Shown in pieces: positions 34,657 through 42,854 of a DNA stretch of 64,000 nt. The notes beneath the pieces were generated by a model that was given only the letters and a program-made list of their open reading frames with translations, was not told where the DNA came from and did no database searches. The DNA comes from an uncultured Eubacterium sp. GTDB taxonomy: Bacteria; Bacillota; Clostridia; Lachnospirales; Lachnospiraceae. Made by a program: the position numbers and the translations under genes. Numbering within the stretch: position 1 is the first letter of the stretch; each line of letters starts with the position of its first letter. The stretch lies in the NCBI GenBank assembly GCA_934316845.1, contig CAKRDZ010000019.1, forward strand, positions 1 to 64,000, read 5' to 3'.

Positions 34657-35994
34657 TTATTTTACTGCTTCTTTGATCACTTTTGCCATGTAGTCGATCT
34701 TCTCATCTGTCATACCCGGATATACACCAAGCCAGAAAGTATCTTTCATGATACGGTCTGTCACAGCAAGATCTCCGACAACACGGTATCCTTTACCGGA
34801 TGCACGCATCTCATCAAAGCAAGGCTGTTTTACAATGTTTCCGGCAAAAAGCATACGTGTCTGTACGCCATGATCTTCGATATACTGAACCACTTTGTTC
34901 TTATCCACGCCCTCACGGCAGGTAAGAAGGAATCCGAACCAGCTTGGTTTGGAGTTTGGACATGGTTCCGGAAGAATGAGTTTATCTTCTACTTCTTCCA
35001 ACGCAGCACGAAGCCGGTCAAAGTTGTGTCTTCTCTTTTCTACAAATGTAGGGAATTTTGCCAGCTGGGCACATCCTACTGCTGCCTGCATATCCGTTGC
35101 TTTCAAGTTATATCCAAAGTGTGAATATACATATTTGTGGTCGTATCCAAGTGGAAGTTCTCCGTACTGCTTGTCAAAACGATGTCCACACAGGTTGTCT
35201 CTTCCGGATGGACATACGCAATCTCTTCCCCAGTCTCTCAAAGAGCGGACTGCTTTATGGATCAATGGGTTGTCTGTATAAACAGCACCACCTTCACCCA
35301 TTGTCATGTGGTGTGGTGGATAGAAACTTGACGTACCGATATCACCGATCGTACCTGTGAATTTTTCTTCTCCGTTGATCGTGTACTTGGATCCCAAAGC
35401 ATCACAGTTATCTTCAACAAGCCATAAATTATGTTTGTCACAAAATTCTTTGATGGCACCAAGATCCCATGGATTTCCCAATGTATGAGCGATCATGATC
35501 GCTTTTGTCTTATCGGAAAGAGCCTCTTCCAACATAGAAGCATCCATATTGTACTGTGGAATTGTCATGTCTACGAATACCGGAACAGCACCATACTGAA
35601 TGATCGGTGCAATTGTAGTCGGGAATCCGGCAGCCACTGTGATAACCTCATCGCCGGGCATAATACGGCGGTCTCCCATCAAAGGAGAAGTAAGTGCCAT
35701 AAATGCAAGCAGGTTTGCGGAAGAACCGGAGTTTACCAGAGAACAATATCTGGTTCCAAGGTACTCTGCAAATTCTTTTTCAAACTGATCGGTATATCTT
35801 CCTGAAGTAAGCCAGAACTCAAGGGAACTGTCTACCAGATTTACCATCTCTTCGTGTCCATAATAACGGGAAGCATATGGGATGCGGTCGCCTTCTTTAA
35901 AAGGCTTTTCCTGATTGTGGTATTTGTCACAATACTCCTTTACCATCTCCAAAATACTTTCTCTTGCCTGTTTTTCATTCTGATTTTCAAACAT
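34657..35994 (-). CDS. rfbH: CDP-4-keto-6-deoxyglucose 3-dehydrase (RfbH/E1)
   Basis: A 445-residue PMP-dependent, iron-sulfur dehydrase. The usual Schiff-base lysine of aspartate aminotransferase-fold enzymes is replaced by histidine in SFYPPHHMTMGEGGAV, diagnostic of E1/RfbH. Cysteines in GRDCVCPSGRDNLCG (C-x-C-x7-C) with an earlier Cys in VEDNCDALGS fit the [2Fe-2S] ligand set. It removes the C3 hydroxyl of CDP-4-keto-6-deoxyglucose and needs an electron-donating reductase (E3), which is not encoded in this window. AAAGGA precedes the ATG. It is the second gene of the CDP-sugar block. Confidence 0.95.
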   Translation of the reverse strand: MFENQNEKQARESILEMVKEYCDKYHNQEKPFKEGDRIPYASRYYGHEEMVNLVDSSLEFWLTSGRYTDQFEKEFAEYLGTRYCSLVNSGSSANLLAFMALTSPLMGDRRIMPGDEVITVAAGFPTTIAPIIQYGAVPVFVDMTIPQYNMDASMLEEALSDKTKAIMIAHTLGNPWDLGAIKEFCDKHNLWLVEDNCDALGSKYTINGEEKFTGTIGDIGTSSFYPPHHMTMGEGGAVYTDNPLIHKAVRSLRDWGRDCVCPSGRDNLCGHRFDKQYGELPLGYDHKYVYSHFGYNLKATDMQAAVGCAQLAKFPTFVEKRRHNFDRLRAALEEVEDKLILPEPCPNSKPSWFGFLLTCREGVDKNKVVQYIEDHGVQTRMLFAGNIVKQPCFDEMRASGKGYRVVGDLAVTDRIMKDTFWLGVYPGMTDEKIDYMAKVIKEAVK

Positions 35995-36024
35995 AATCTT
36001 AATCCTTTCTGATTTTCGTAATTA

Positions 36025-37077
36025 TTATCGATTTAAAAATTCTTTAATCTGCTTGTCCATAATATCTGCCACACTTTCTCCGGCAAAATATACTTTCGTC
36101 CATTCTACCGTTTTGTCGAGTGCTTCCGATACCGTCCAGCGCGGTTTCCAGCCAAATGTTGTCTTCAGTTTTGAGCAGTCGAGTTTGAGGAAGTTTGCCT
36201 CATGAGGACCTCCGTCATACTGATTGACCCATTTCATGCCTTCGCCCCATTTTTCCACAAACAGATCTACCAGATCACCTGTCGTTACGCAGTCTGTCTC
36301 ATCCGGTCCGACATTATAATATCCCTGATATTTGGCATCCAGATACTGCTCTTTGGCGATCATCAGATATGCGATCACCGGCTCCAGCACATGCTGATAC
36401 GGACGTGTGGAAAACGGATTACGGATCACAATATCCTTCTTTTCTTTTGCTGCGCGCACGCAGTCCGGGATAATACGATCGTTGGCAAAATCACCACCGC
36501 CGATCACATTACCGGCTCTTGCCGTCGATACCGCAACCCCTGTTTCATTGAAAAATGAATTTTTGTAACTGTGTGTCACCAGTTCGGAACAGGATTTACT
36601 GTTGGAATACGGATCATATCCATCCAACGGTTCGTTTTCACGATATCCCCATTCCCATTCTTTATTTTCATACACCTTATCCGTTGTGACGTTTAAGAAA
36701 CTCTTAACGCACGGATTCTGGCGTACACATTCACATATATTTACCGTTCCCATCACATTGGTTTCATACGTATAAACCGGATCCTTATATGAATCTCTTA
36801 CGATCGGCTGGGCAGCAAGATGAATTACAATTTCCGGCTGAACCTCTTTGAAAACATTGGATAATTTTTCCAAATCACGAATATCTCCGATCACCGAATT
36901 CATCTTATCTTCAACCTCTGCCATTGAAAAAAGATTGGGATCTGTCGGTGCTTCCAAGGAATACCCTGTCACTTCTGCTCCTGCCTGTATCAAAGTACGG
37001 CACATCCAGCTTCCCTTAAAACCGGTATGTCCCGTCACAAGTACTTTTTTTCCCTGATAGAAACTTAAATCTTTCAT
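36025..37077 (-). CDS. rfbG: CDP-glucose 4,6-dehydratase
   Basis: A 350-residue extended SDR. KVLVTGHTGFKGSWMCRTL is the typical RfbG nucleotide-binding loop. HLAAQPIVRDSY, FLNVTTDKVYENKEW and PYSNSKSCSELV (YxxxK variant YSNSK) follow. It makes CDP-4-keto-6-deoxyglucose from CDP-glucose. The ATG at 37077 has GGAG six bases upstream; the longer frame from 37164 covers the strong promoter at 37136-37164 and is rejected. It heads the CDP-sugar block. Confidence 0.95.
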   Translation of the reverse strand: MKDLSFYQGKKVLVTGHTGFKGSWMCRTLIQAGAEVTGYSLEAPTDPNLFSMAEVEDKMNSVIGDIRDLEKLSNVFKEVQPEIVIHLAAQPIVRDSYKDPVYTYETNVMGTVNICECVRQNPCVKSFLNVTTDKVYENKEWEWGYRENEPLDGYDPYSNSKSCSELVTHSYKNSFFNETGVAVSTARAGNVIGGGDFANDRIIPDCVRAAKEKKDIVIRNPFSTRPYQHVLEPVIAYLMIAKEQYLDAKYQGYYNVGPDETDCVTTGDLVDLFVEKWGEGMKWVNQYDGGPHEANFLKLDCSKLKTTFGWKPRWTVSEALDKTVEWTKVYFAGESVADIMDKQIKEFLNR

Positions 37078-37135
37078 GTCTTTCTCCATTCTGATTTGCA
37101 TAATTTTCGCATCATAATATAATATACCGTATATC

Positions 37136-37164
37136 AGTATAAAGCACAATCCAATCTTTGTCAA
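37136..37164 (-). promoter_or_regulatory. Strong internal SigA-type promoter before rfbG
   Basis: On the minus strand TTGACA (37159-37164) and TATACT (37136-37141) are exactly 17 bases apart. The -35 box is a perfect match. It would drive the block starting at rfbG separately from the DUF6270-like gene upstream. Confidence 0.75.
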
Positions 37165-37180
37165 CCTCTAACGCAAATTG

Positions 37181-39268
37181 TCAGTGCCGTAAAATGATGT
37201 CTAAAAGCGCCTGATAGCCTTTCTCGTAGAATTCTTTTTCGTAATGCACCATAAACGCACCCGACACACACAGATCGTCTGCTTCATAGTCTTTCGCATA
37301 ATCAATCACATGACAGTCCATCTTCTCTTCAAAATAATCCTGCCATTTTTTCAAAAATGCTTTTTTCTTCTTTAATGTCGCCTGCTTATAACCGCGGATC
37401 GCCTTTTTCCGGCGCTCATAATCTAAAAATTTGAGTTTCACATCCGCTTTGATGAAAATGATCTGCGTTCCATAACGGCGTTTCAAAAATTCAATAAAAA
37501 TATCAAAACGGGCTTTGATCTCTTCGTCACTCAGCACGTCTTCTACCGTCGTCAGTTCGCAGTCTTCTTTGATCTCTTTATAAAAACCAAGTCCACGCAC
37601 TTCACTGTCTGCCGTAAGATAACCGCCCTGATATTTCACAACATCACAGATCAGGTCATAAAAATCAAGAAGCAGCCACTTGGATCCGGTCGTTTCCAGC
37701 TGTCCCGGCAGATCCTTGTGAAACGCACTTTTGATATAACCGACGCGCCAATTGCTGTTTTCGAACAAAGACAGATCGTCAAATTTGGCATCGTCATAAG
37801 GAATCGGTTCATCAAATGCAAATAAAAAGCTGTTGCGGTATGCGTATTTGCCAATCTTAAACCGCCCGGTGTCTTCATTCAGGATCTCGCGTGTAATACA
37901 GGATCCCCAGAGGTCTACCTGAACCGGCTCATAAAAGGCGTTGAGTGCCCGGATTGGTGCCAGCCGCTTATCTGCTTCCAGTTCTTTATGGTAGCAGTCT
38001 TTTATGCGTTCCTGCTCAAAATCTTCTTCTGCCGCCAGAAGCAGCAGTTTCTTGACCTCTTTTGCCTTTCCGGCATCGAGCGCCCGCATCATGGCATCAA
38101 AGGTTCCGGCATGCACTTCATTGATGTAGACCGGTCCTTCCAGCCAGCCTCGTTTTTCCAGTTCTTTTTTGACAAGTTCCGTGTAGGCTTTGACAATCTT
38201 CATCTTATATTCGTAGATTGCCTTGTATCGTACTCCCTCCCGGAACAAATCCCCCTCTTCCACCGCCTGTACCACTTTCAGACAGGTGCGGAGATCTTCG
38301 GAAAACCGGAAATCATACTTTTCAAGGATTTCCGGTATACTCGCATATCCTTCCTGCTGTATTCTCACAATATCGTACTCAAATTCGGTCAGCACAGGAC
38401 GCCCCAGACTCAGGATCAGATGATCGATAAATTTGCTGTCATCCATAAAAAGCGCGGTATTATTTTTCGCATACAAATTGTCATAATATTTGATAAACCG
38501 CCCAAAACGAATGTAAAATTCATCCTCTGAAAACACCCGCTTTTCCGGCTGATACCGCATAATATAGGAAATGAGCCGTCTGGCATGATGATAAAACGGC
38601 TTCTCATAAGAAGACATCGTATATCCTTTTTTATGATTGAAGTCCAAAAAATAATGGGAATAAATGTCAACCACATACGGATCCATCTTTTCCACAAAAT
38701 AGTCCTCCAGTTCTTTGATACGCCGATTGTACGCTTTACTGCTCTTTTTTTGCACTTTCCGCACATGCTTATGCGTCACAAACCACTTCGGACATCTGGA
38801 CTTGACAAGGATAATGTGGTCTTTGTCAAAGTATTTTGCGATCAGTTCCAGATAGTTGTCCATATAGGGTTTCCAATCGAATTTCCGGTCACGCATCACA
38901 TCGATTTCTTCAATCTCGTCCTGGTGCTCTGCATAAAACCGGCTCTCCTCAAACTTTGGATTTTTGGTAAATACCTGGTCTTTCCATACACACAAACGAT
39001 GCCCCGCTGTATAACACATGTCTACCACAAGGAAATCTGCCGGATTTTCTTCCAGTTCCGTTTTCAGCCGTTTTTCGAGATCCATCGTAAGAAGCGGAGA
39101 CGCCGGTCCATCGACCGCAAAGGTCGCTCCCTCCGGATTTCCCACCAGCGACAGAAGGGATATCCAGCAGCTGTCATTATATACTTTATATCTTTCTTTT
39201 AACTCCATATCATTGATATAAGAGGAACCATTCAAACGTATAATTGGCATTTCCATGATATTTTTCAT
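37181..39268 (-). CDS. Tandem DUF6270-like (SGNH-type) surface polysaccharide protein
   Basis: A 695-residue protein without signal peptide or membrane segments. The C-terminal ~270 residues start at VDLWGSCITREIL and contain LLLDFYDLICDVV, IIFIKADVKLKFL and FMVHYEKEFYEKGYQALLDI, the layout of DUF6270 proteins with an N-terminal GSC nucleophile-like motif. The N-terminal ~250 residues repeat the pattern (FLVVDMCYT, IILVKSRCPKWFV, KPFYHHARRLISYI), but the GSC motif is replaced by RLNGSSYINDM. So it appears to be an internal duplication with a degenerate first copy. Function is unknown; an esterase or transferase acting on the glycan is possible. The first gene of the locus; the ATG is very close to GGAG, so the exact start is uncertain (39256 is an alternative). 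Confidence 0.7.
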   Translation of the reverse strand: MKNIMEMPIIRLNGSSYINDMELKERYKVYNDSCWISLLSLVGNPEGATFAVDGPASPLLTMDLEKRLKTELEENPADFLVVDMCYTAGHRLCVWKDQVFTKNPKFEESRFYAEHQDEIEEIDVMRDRKFDWKPYMDNYLELIAKYFDKDHIILVKSRCPKWFVTHKHVRKVQKKSSKAYNRRIKELEDYFVEKMDPYVVDIYSHYFLDFNHKKGYTMSSYEKPFYHHARRLISYIMRYQPEKRVFSEDEFYIRFGRFIKYYDNLYAKNNTALFMDDSKFIDHLILSLGRPVLTEFEYDIVRIQQEGYASIPEILEKYDFRFSEDLRTCLKVVQAVEEGDLFREGVRYKAIYEYKMKIVKAYTELVKKELEKRGWLEGPVYINEVHAGTFDAMMRALDAGKAKEVKKLLLLAAEEDFEQERIKDCYHKELEADKRLAPIRALNAFYEPVQVDLWGSCITREILNEDTGRFKIGKYAYRNSFLFAFDEPIPYDDAKFDDLSLFENSNWRVGYIKSAFHKDLPGQLETTGSKWLLLDFYDLICDVVKYQGGYLTADSEVRGLGFYKEIKEDCELTTVEDVLSDEEIKARFDIFIEFLKRRYGTQIIFIKADVKLKFLDYERRKKAIRGYKQATLKKKKAFLKKWQDYFEEKMDCHVIDYAKDYEADDLCVSGAFMVHYEKEFYEKGYQALLDIILRH

Positions 39269-39296
39269 TCTCCATTCTCAAGGTATAATTGACATA

Positions 39297-39325
39297 ATTA
39301 TAACACATCTTTGACACGATGTAAA
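39297..39325 (-). promoter_or_regulatory. SigA-type promoter of the surface polysaccharide locus
   Basis: On the minus strand TTTACA (39320-39325) and TATAAT (39297-39302) are 17 bases apart, about 30 bases upstream of the first gene. The -10 box is a perfect match. It is the most upstream promoter of the ~30-kb minus-strand series. Confidence 0.75.
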
Positions 39326-39332
39326 CAACAGT

Positions 39333-39361
39333 CACATCTTTCTTGTCCTCTCCATATGTTA
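39333..39361 (+). promoter_or_regulatory. Candidate SigK-type promoter for the S8 peptidase gene
   Basis: CACA (39333-39336) and CATATGTTA (39353-39361) match the known SigK consensus (mACm at -35, CATA-N3-TA at -10), with 17 bases between AC and CATA. No good SigA promoter is seen on this strand. The predicted start of transcription falls at about 39368-39370, the first base of the palindromic element. Confidence 0.5.
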
Positions 39362-39369
39362 AAACGAAA

Positions 39370-39563
39370 GTAACTATTCAGGATCCAATGTATGAAAATC
39401 AATGAATCGTCGTGCTTGCACGTAAGAGGCTTTGATTTTCATACATTTAGATCCTAATAGGGCTCCCCTTCCCACATGAGCATTTTTAGCCTTGTCAAAG
39501 GCGGGAAAGAACACAAAGTGTTCGAAATGCGAATGTGTGAGAGTGGGGGTCCTGAATAGTTAC
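39370..39563. repeat. Dispersed palindromic element, copy 1 (194 bp)
   Basis: The ends are GTAACTATTCAGGA and TCCTGAATAGTTAC, perfect terminal inverted repeats. Inside, AATGTATGAAAATCAA pairs with its complement downstream around a small CGTGC/GCACG hairpin, and a second arm pairs CCCCTTCCCACAT with ATGTGTGAGAGTGGGG-like sequence around two further hairpins. It fills most of the 323-base divergent gap between the polysaccharide locus and the S8 peptidase gene. It encodes no protein. Same orientation as copies 2 and 3 on the plus strand. Confidence 0.9.
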
Positions 39564-39591
39564 AACCGAAAGGCTAAAGGAGGAACTTCGT

Positions 39592-40464
39592 ATGAATCGT
39601 GTCCGTGAAATTGTTAAAGCCTCTTATGCGCACGAGGCTCATATCTATGGGGCAGGGAGCTGTATCGCGATACTTGACAGCGGAATTGCCGCGCATCCGG
39701 ATTTTGATGACCGCATCATCGGATGGTACGATGTCCTTTCTGCCACACGCCAGCCCTATGATGACTACGGCCACGGAACCCACGTTGCCGGGATCGCTGC
39801 GGGAAACGGCCGCGCCAGCCGTGGATTGTACCGCGGCATTGCTCCCCAGGCAGATCTCGTCGCAGTCAAAGTGCTGAACCGGTACGGAGAAGGAACCGTC
39901 GAAAGCATCTGTACCGGCATCGACTGGGTTCTCCGAAACCGCATGCGCTATGGAATCAATATCGTAAATATTTCTGCCGGCACTGCAAAGGAAAAGCAGT
40001 CTGACGAATCTTCTCCTCTCGTGCGGAAAGTAGAGGAGCTTTGGGATGCCGGTCTTGTCGTCGTCGTTTCTGCCGGGAACCGCGGTCCGGAAGCCGGCAC
40101 GATCAGCGCTCCCGGAAACAGCCGCAAAGTCATTACGGTCGGTTATTATGGCAGAGAAGGAAATTCCGGCACCGGTCCCACGATCCATTGTATCAAAAAA
40201 CCCGATGTCATTACGCCGGGAAGCCATATTGTCAGCTGCCATCATACGAATATCCAAAAAGTCCCGTATACGAAAAAAAGCGGTACCTCCATGGCAACTC
40301 CGGTTGTCAGTGGAGGCATCGCCTTACTTTTAAGTTTACCAAAATACCGGTTTTATGAACCAAAAGAAGTGAAAATCCGGTTAAAAAACAGCTGTACCGA
40401 TCTCGGTCTGCCCCACAACAAGCAGGGCTGGGGACTTTTCGATCTAAAGCGGTTTTTATTCTGA
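39592..40464 (+). CDS. S8 family serine peptidase (intracellular subtilisin-like)
   Basis: A 290-residue subtilase with the complete catalytic triad: Asp in CIAILDSGIAAHPDF, His in DDYGHGTHVAGIAAGNGRAS, Ser in SGTSMATPVVSGG; the oxyanion Asn is in VVSAGNRGPEAG. No signal peptide or long prodomain is present, so it resembles intracellular subtilisins. AAAGGAGG lies eight bases before the ATG. It is transcribed through palindromic element copy 1, from a SigK-like promoter, which suggests a role in the mother cell. Its end lies 7 bases from the stop of the convergent glgP gene. Confidence 0.93.
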   Translation: MNRVREIVKASYAHEAHIYGAGSCIAILDSGIAAHPDFDDRIIGWYDVLSATRQPYDDYGHGTHVAGIAAGNGRASRGLYRGIAPQADLVAVKVLNRYGEGTVESICTGIDWVLRNRMRYGINIVNISAGTAKEKQSDESSPLVRKVEELWDAGLVVVVSAGNRGPEAGTISAPGNSRKVITVGYYGREGNSGTGPTIHCIKKPDVITPGSHIVSCHHTNIQKVPYTKKSGTSMATPVVSGGIALLLSLPKYRFYEPKEVKIRLKNSCTDLGLPHNKQGWGLFDLKRFLF

Positions 40465-40471
40465 ACACTCC

Positions 40472-42730
40472 TTATTCGGACGGGAGATGCCAGATCTCGT
40501 CGTTGTACTGTGCGATCGTACGGTCCGAAGAGAAAAACCCTGCATTAGCAATATTTACCAGCATTTTCTTTGCCCATGCCGTGCGGTCATTATAGGCTGC
40601 ATACGCACGTTCTTTCGTCTCGACATACGCATCAAAATCCGGGAAGGTCATAAACCAGTCTTTGTTCAGCAGTTCATTGTACAGACGCTGCAAAGATTTC
40701 TTTTTCCCAATTTTTAACATTTTTGGGCTGACAATGAAATCCACTGCTGCCTTCAATGTGTCATTTTTCTTATAGTAATCTTTGGAACAATAATCGCCTC
40801 TTTCATAGCGTGCGATAACGGTATCGCTGTCCTCACCGAATACAAAAATATTGTCTTCGCCCACCAGCTCATGAATCTCCACATTGGCTCCGTCTTCGGT
40901 TCCCAGCGTAACGGCTCCGTTTAACATAAACTTCATGTTTCCGGTTCCGCTCGCTTCCTTTGATGCCAGCGAAATCTGCTCGGAGATATCACAGGCCGGG
41001 ATCAGTTTCTCCGCCAATGTCACATTGTAATTTTCTACCATAACAAGATTCAGATACGGCTTGACGTCTTTGTCCTTATGGATCAGTTTCTGCAGGCAGA
41101 GGATCAAGTGAATGATGTCCTTTGCGATCACATACGCCGGTGCTGCTTTGGCTCCAAAAATAAGTGTGACCGGACGATCCGGAATCTTCCCGGATTTGAT
41201 CTCCAGATATTTATGGATTGCATACAGTGCATTTAACTGCTGACGTTTGTACTCATGCAGACGTTTGATCTGAATATCAAAGATGGAATCTTCATTCAGC
41301 TTGATCCCCTGCGTCTCTTTCAGGTATTTGGCAAGCTGATGTTTATTCTTTTTCTTAATCTCCAGAAGGCGTTCCAAAACTGCCTCGTCATTCTCATAAG
41401 CAAGCAGTTTTTTCAATTCCATGGCATCCTTTTTGAATCCGTCACCAATGCAGTTTTCCAACAATTCCACCAGACGCGGATTGCTGTGCAGAAGCCAGCG
41501 GCGGAATGTGATACCATTGGTCTTATTGTTAAATTTTTCCGGATAAATCTTATAAAACGCGTTTAATTCGTTATTTTTCAAAATTTCCGTGTGAAGATAT
41601 GCCACTCCATTGACACTATGTCCATAATGGATATCCATATGTGCCATATGAACGCGGTCGTCCTCATCAATGATATATACCGATTGATCGTCGTATTTAT
41701 CTTTTACACAAAGATCCAGCTCATGGATGATCGGCACGATCTGCGGTGCCACTTTTTCGATAAAGGCAAGCGGCCATTTTTCCAGTGCTTCTGCTAAAAT
41801 CGTATGGTTGGTATAAGCACAGGTATTTGTCGTGATCTCAATTGCCTCATCCAGTTCGATCCCTTTCTGCATCAGCAGACGGATCAATTCCGGAATCACC
41901 ATGGATGGGTGTGTATCATTGATCTGAATGGCTACATAATCTGCCAGATCATGGTAATTCGATCCCCGCTCCTCTGCTTCATCCAAGATCAGCTGTGCCG
42001 CGTTGCTGACCATGAAATACTGCTGATATACGCGAAGCAGACGACCATCTTCGTCGCTGTCATCCGGGTACAAAAACAGGGTAAGATTTTTCTGTATATC
42101 CTTTTTGTCAAAATCAATTCCTTTGTCAACGATCTTTTCATCGACAGAATTGATGTCAAACAAGTGCAGAACATTTGTACGGTTATCATATCCTGTCACA
42201 AGAATGTCATACATTGTCGAAACTACATTATATTTCCCCAGCGAAACGGAATATTTGCGGTCACTTTTAATGAGCCAGCTGTCGTCTTCCATCCACGGAT
42301 TTGGTACTTCTTTCTGCATCCGCTTCTTAAATACCTGACGAAAGAGTCCAAAGTGGTAATTCAGGCCGATTCCGTCTCCCGGCAGTCCCAGTGTCGCAAT
42401 GGAATCCAGAAAACAGGCTGCCAGTCTTCCCAGTCCGCCATTTCCAAGGGATGGTTCCGGTTCCATTTCCTCCAGATCACTCAGTTTCTTTCCGGCTTCT
42501 TTCAATTCCTGACGCACCTCATCATAAATTCCAAGGTTGATCAGATTGTTACTCAGCAGTTTTCCGATCAGAAATTCTGCGGAAATATAATAAAGTTTTT
42601 TCTTTCCTTCTGTCTTTTCTTTCTTTGCCGCCATCTCATTGACCATCTGCAACAAGGCAGCGTACAGCTGTTTATCGGAACAACGTTCGATATCTTTTCC
42701 GTATTTCTCTTTTACATACTCTGCAAACAT
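40472..42730 (-). CDS. glgP: Glycogen phosphorylase
   Basis: A 752-residue GT35 enzyme. YISAEFLIGKLLSNNL, EPSLGNGGLGRLAACFLDS and GIGLNYHFGLFRQ are N-terminal hallmarks. The PLP-binding lysine is in EASGTGNMKFMLNGA and is followed by LGTEDGANVEI. It releases glucose 1-phosphate from glycogen in the cytosol, a direct supply for RfbF. The length is slightly below that of animal enzymes and normal for clostridia. It has its own strong promoter and a GGAGGA-type site. Confidence 0.96.
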   Translation of the reverse strand: MFAEYVKEKYGKDIERCSDKQLYAALLQMVNEMAAKKEKTEGKKKLYYISAEFLIGKLLSNNLINLGIYDEVRQELKEAGKKLSDLEEMEPEPSLGNGGLGRLAACFLDSIATLGLPGDGIGLNYHFGLFRQVFKKRMQKEVPNPWMEDDSWLIKSDRKYSVSLGKYNVVSTMYDILVTGYDNRTNVLHLFDINSVDEKIVDKGIDFDKKDIQKNLTLFLYPDDSDEDGRLLRVYQQYFMVSNAAQLILDEAEERGSNYHDLADYVAIQINDTHPSMVIPELIRLLMQKGIELDEAIEITTNTCAYTNHTILAEALEKWPLAFIEKVAPQIVPIIHELDLCVKDKYDDQSVYIIDEDDRVHMAHMDIHYGHSVNGVAYLHTEILKNNELNAFYKIYPEKFNNKTNGITFRRWLLHSNPRLVELLENCIGDGFKKDAMELKKLLAYENDEAVLERLLEIKKKNKHQLAKYLKETQGIKLNEDSIFDIQIKRLHEYKRQQLNALYAIHKYLEIKSGKIPDRPVTLIFGAKAAPAYVIAKDIIHLILCLQKLIHKDKDVKPYLNLVMVENYNVTLAEKLIPACDISEQISLASKEASGTGNMKFMLNGAVTLGTEDGANVEIHELVGEDNIFVFGEDSDTVIARYERGDYCSKDYYKKNDTLKAAVDFIVSPKMLKIGKKKSLQRLYNELLNKDWFMTFPDFDAYVETKERAYAAYNDRTAWAKKMLVNIANAGFFSSDRTIAQYNDEIWHLPSE

Positions 42731-42773
42731 GCTCTTTCCTCCACTTAAAAGCTTTGTTTATGCTATCGTACTC

Positions 42774-42802
42774 ATCATAACATACAAGAGGTGGCATGTC
42801 AA
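42774..42802 (-). promoter_or_regulatory. SigA-type promoter of glgP
   Basis: On the minus strand TTGACA (42797-42802) and TATGAT (42774-42779) are 17 bases apart, 44 bases upstream of the glgP ATG. Confidence 0.75.
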
Positions 42803-42854
42803 AGGAATGCGCAAAACAAAGTGCCTCTGCTGAATCAATATCAAAAACTTCCTT

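Noticed and set aside
41804..42748. A 314-codon plus-strand frame opposite glgP.
   Set aside because: It is a shadow of the glycogen phosphorylase gene, without a start signal.
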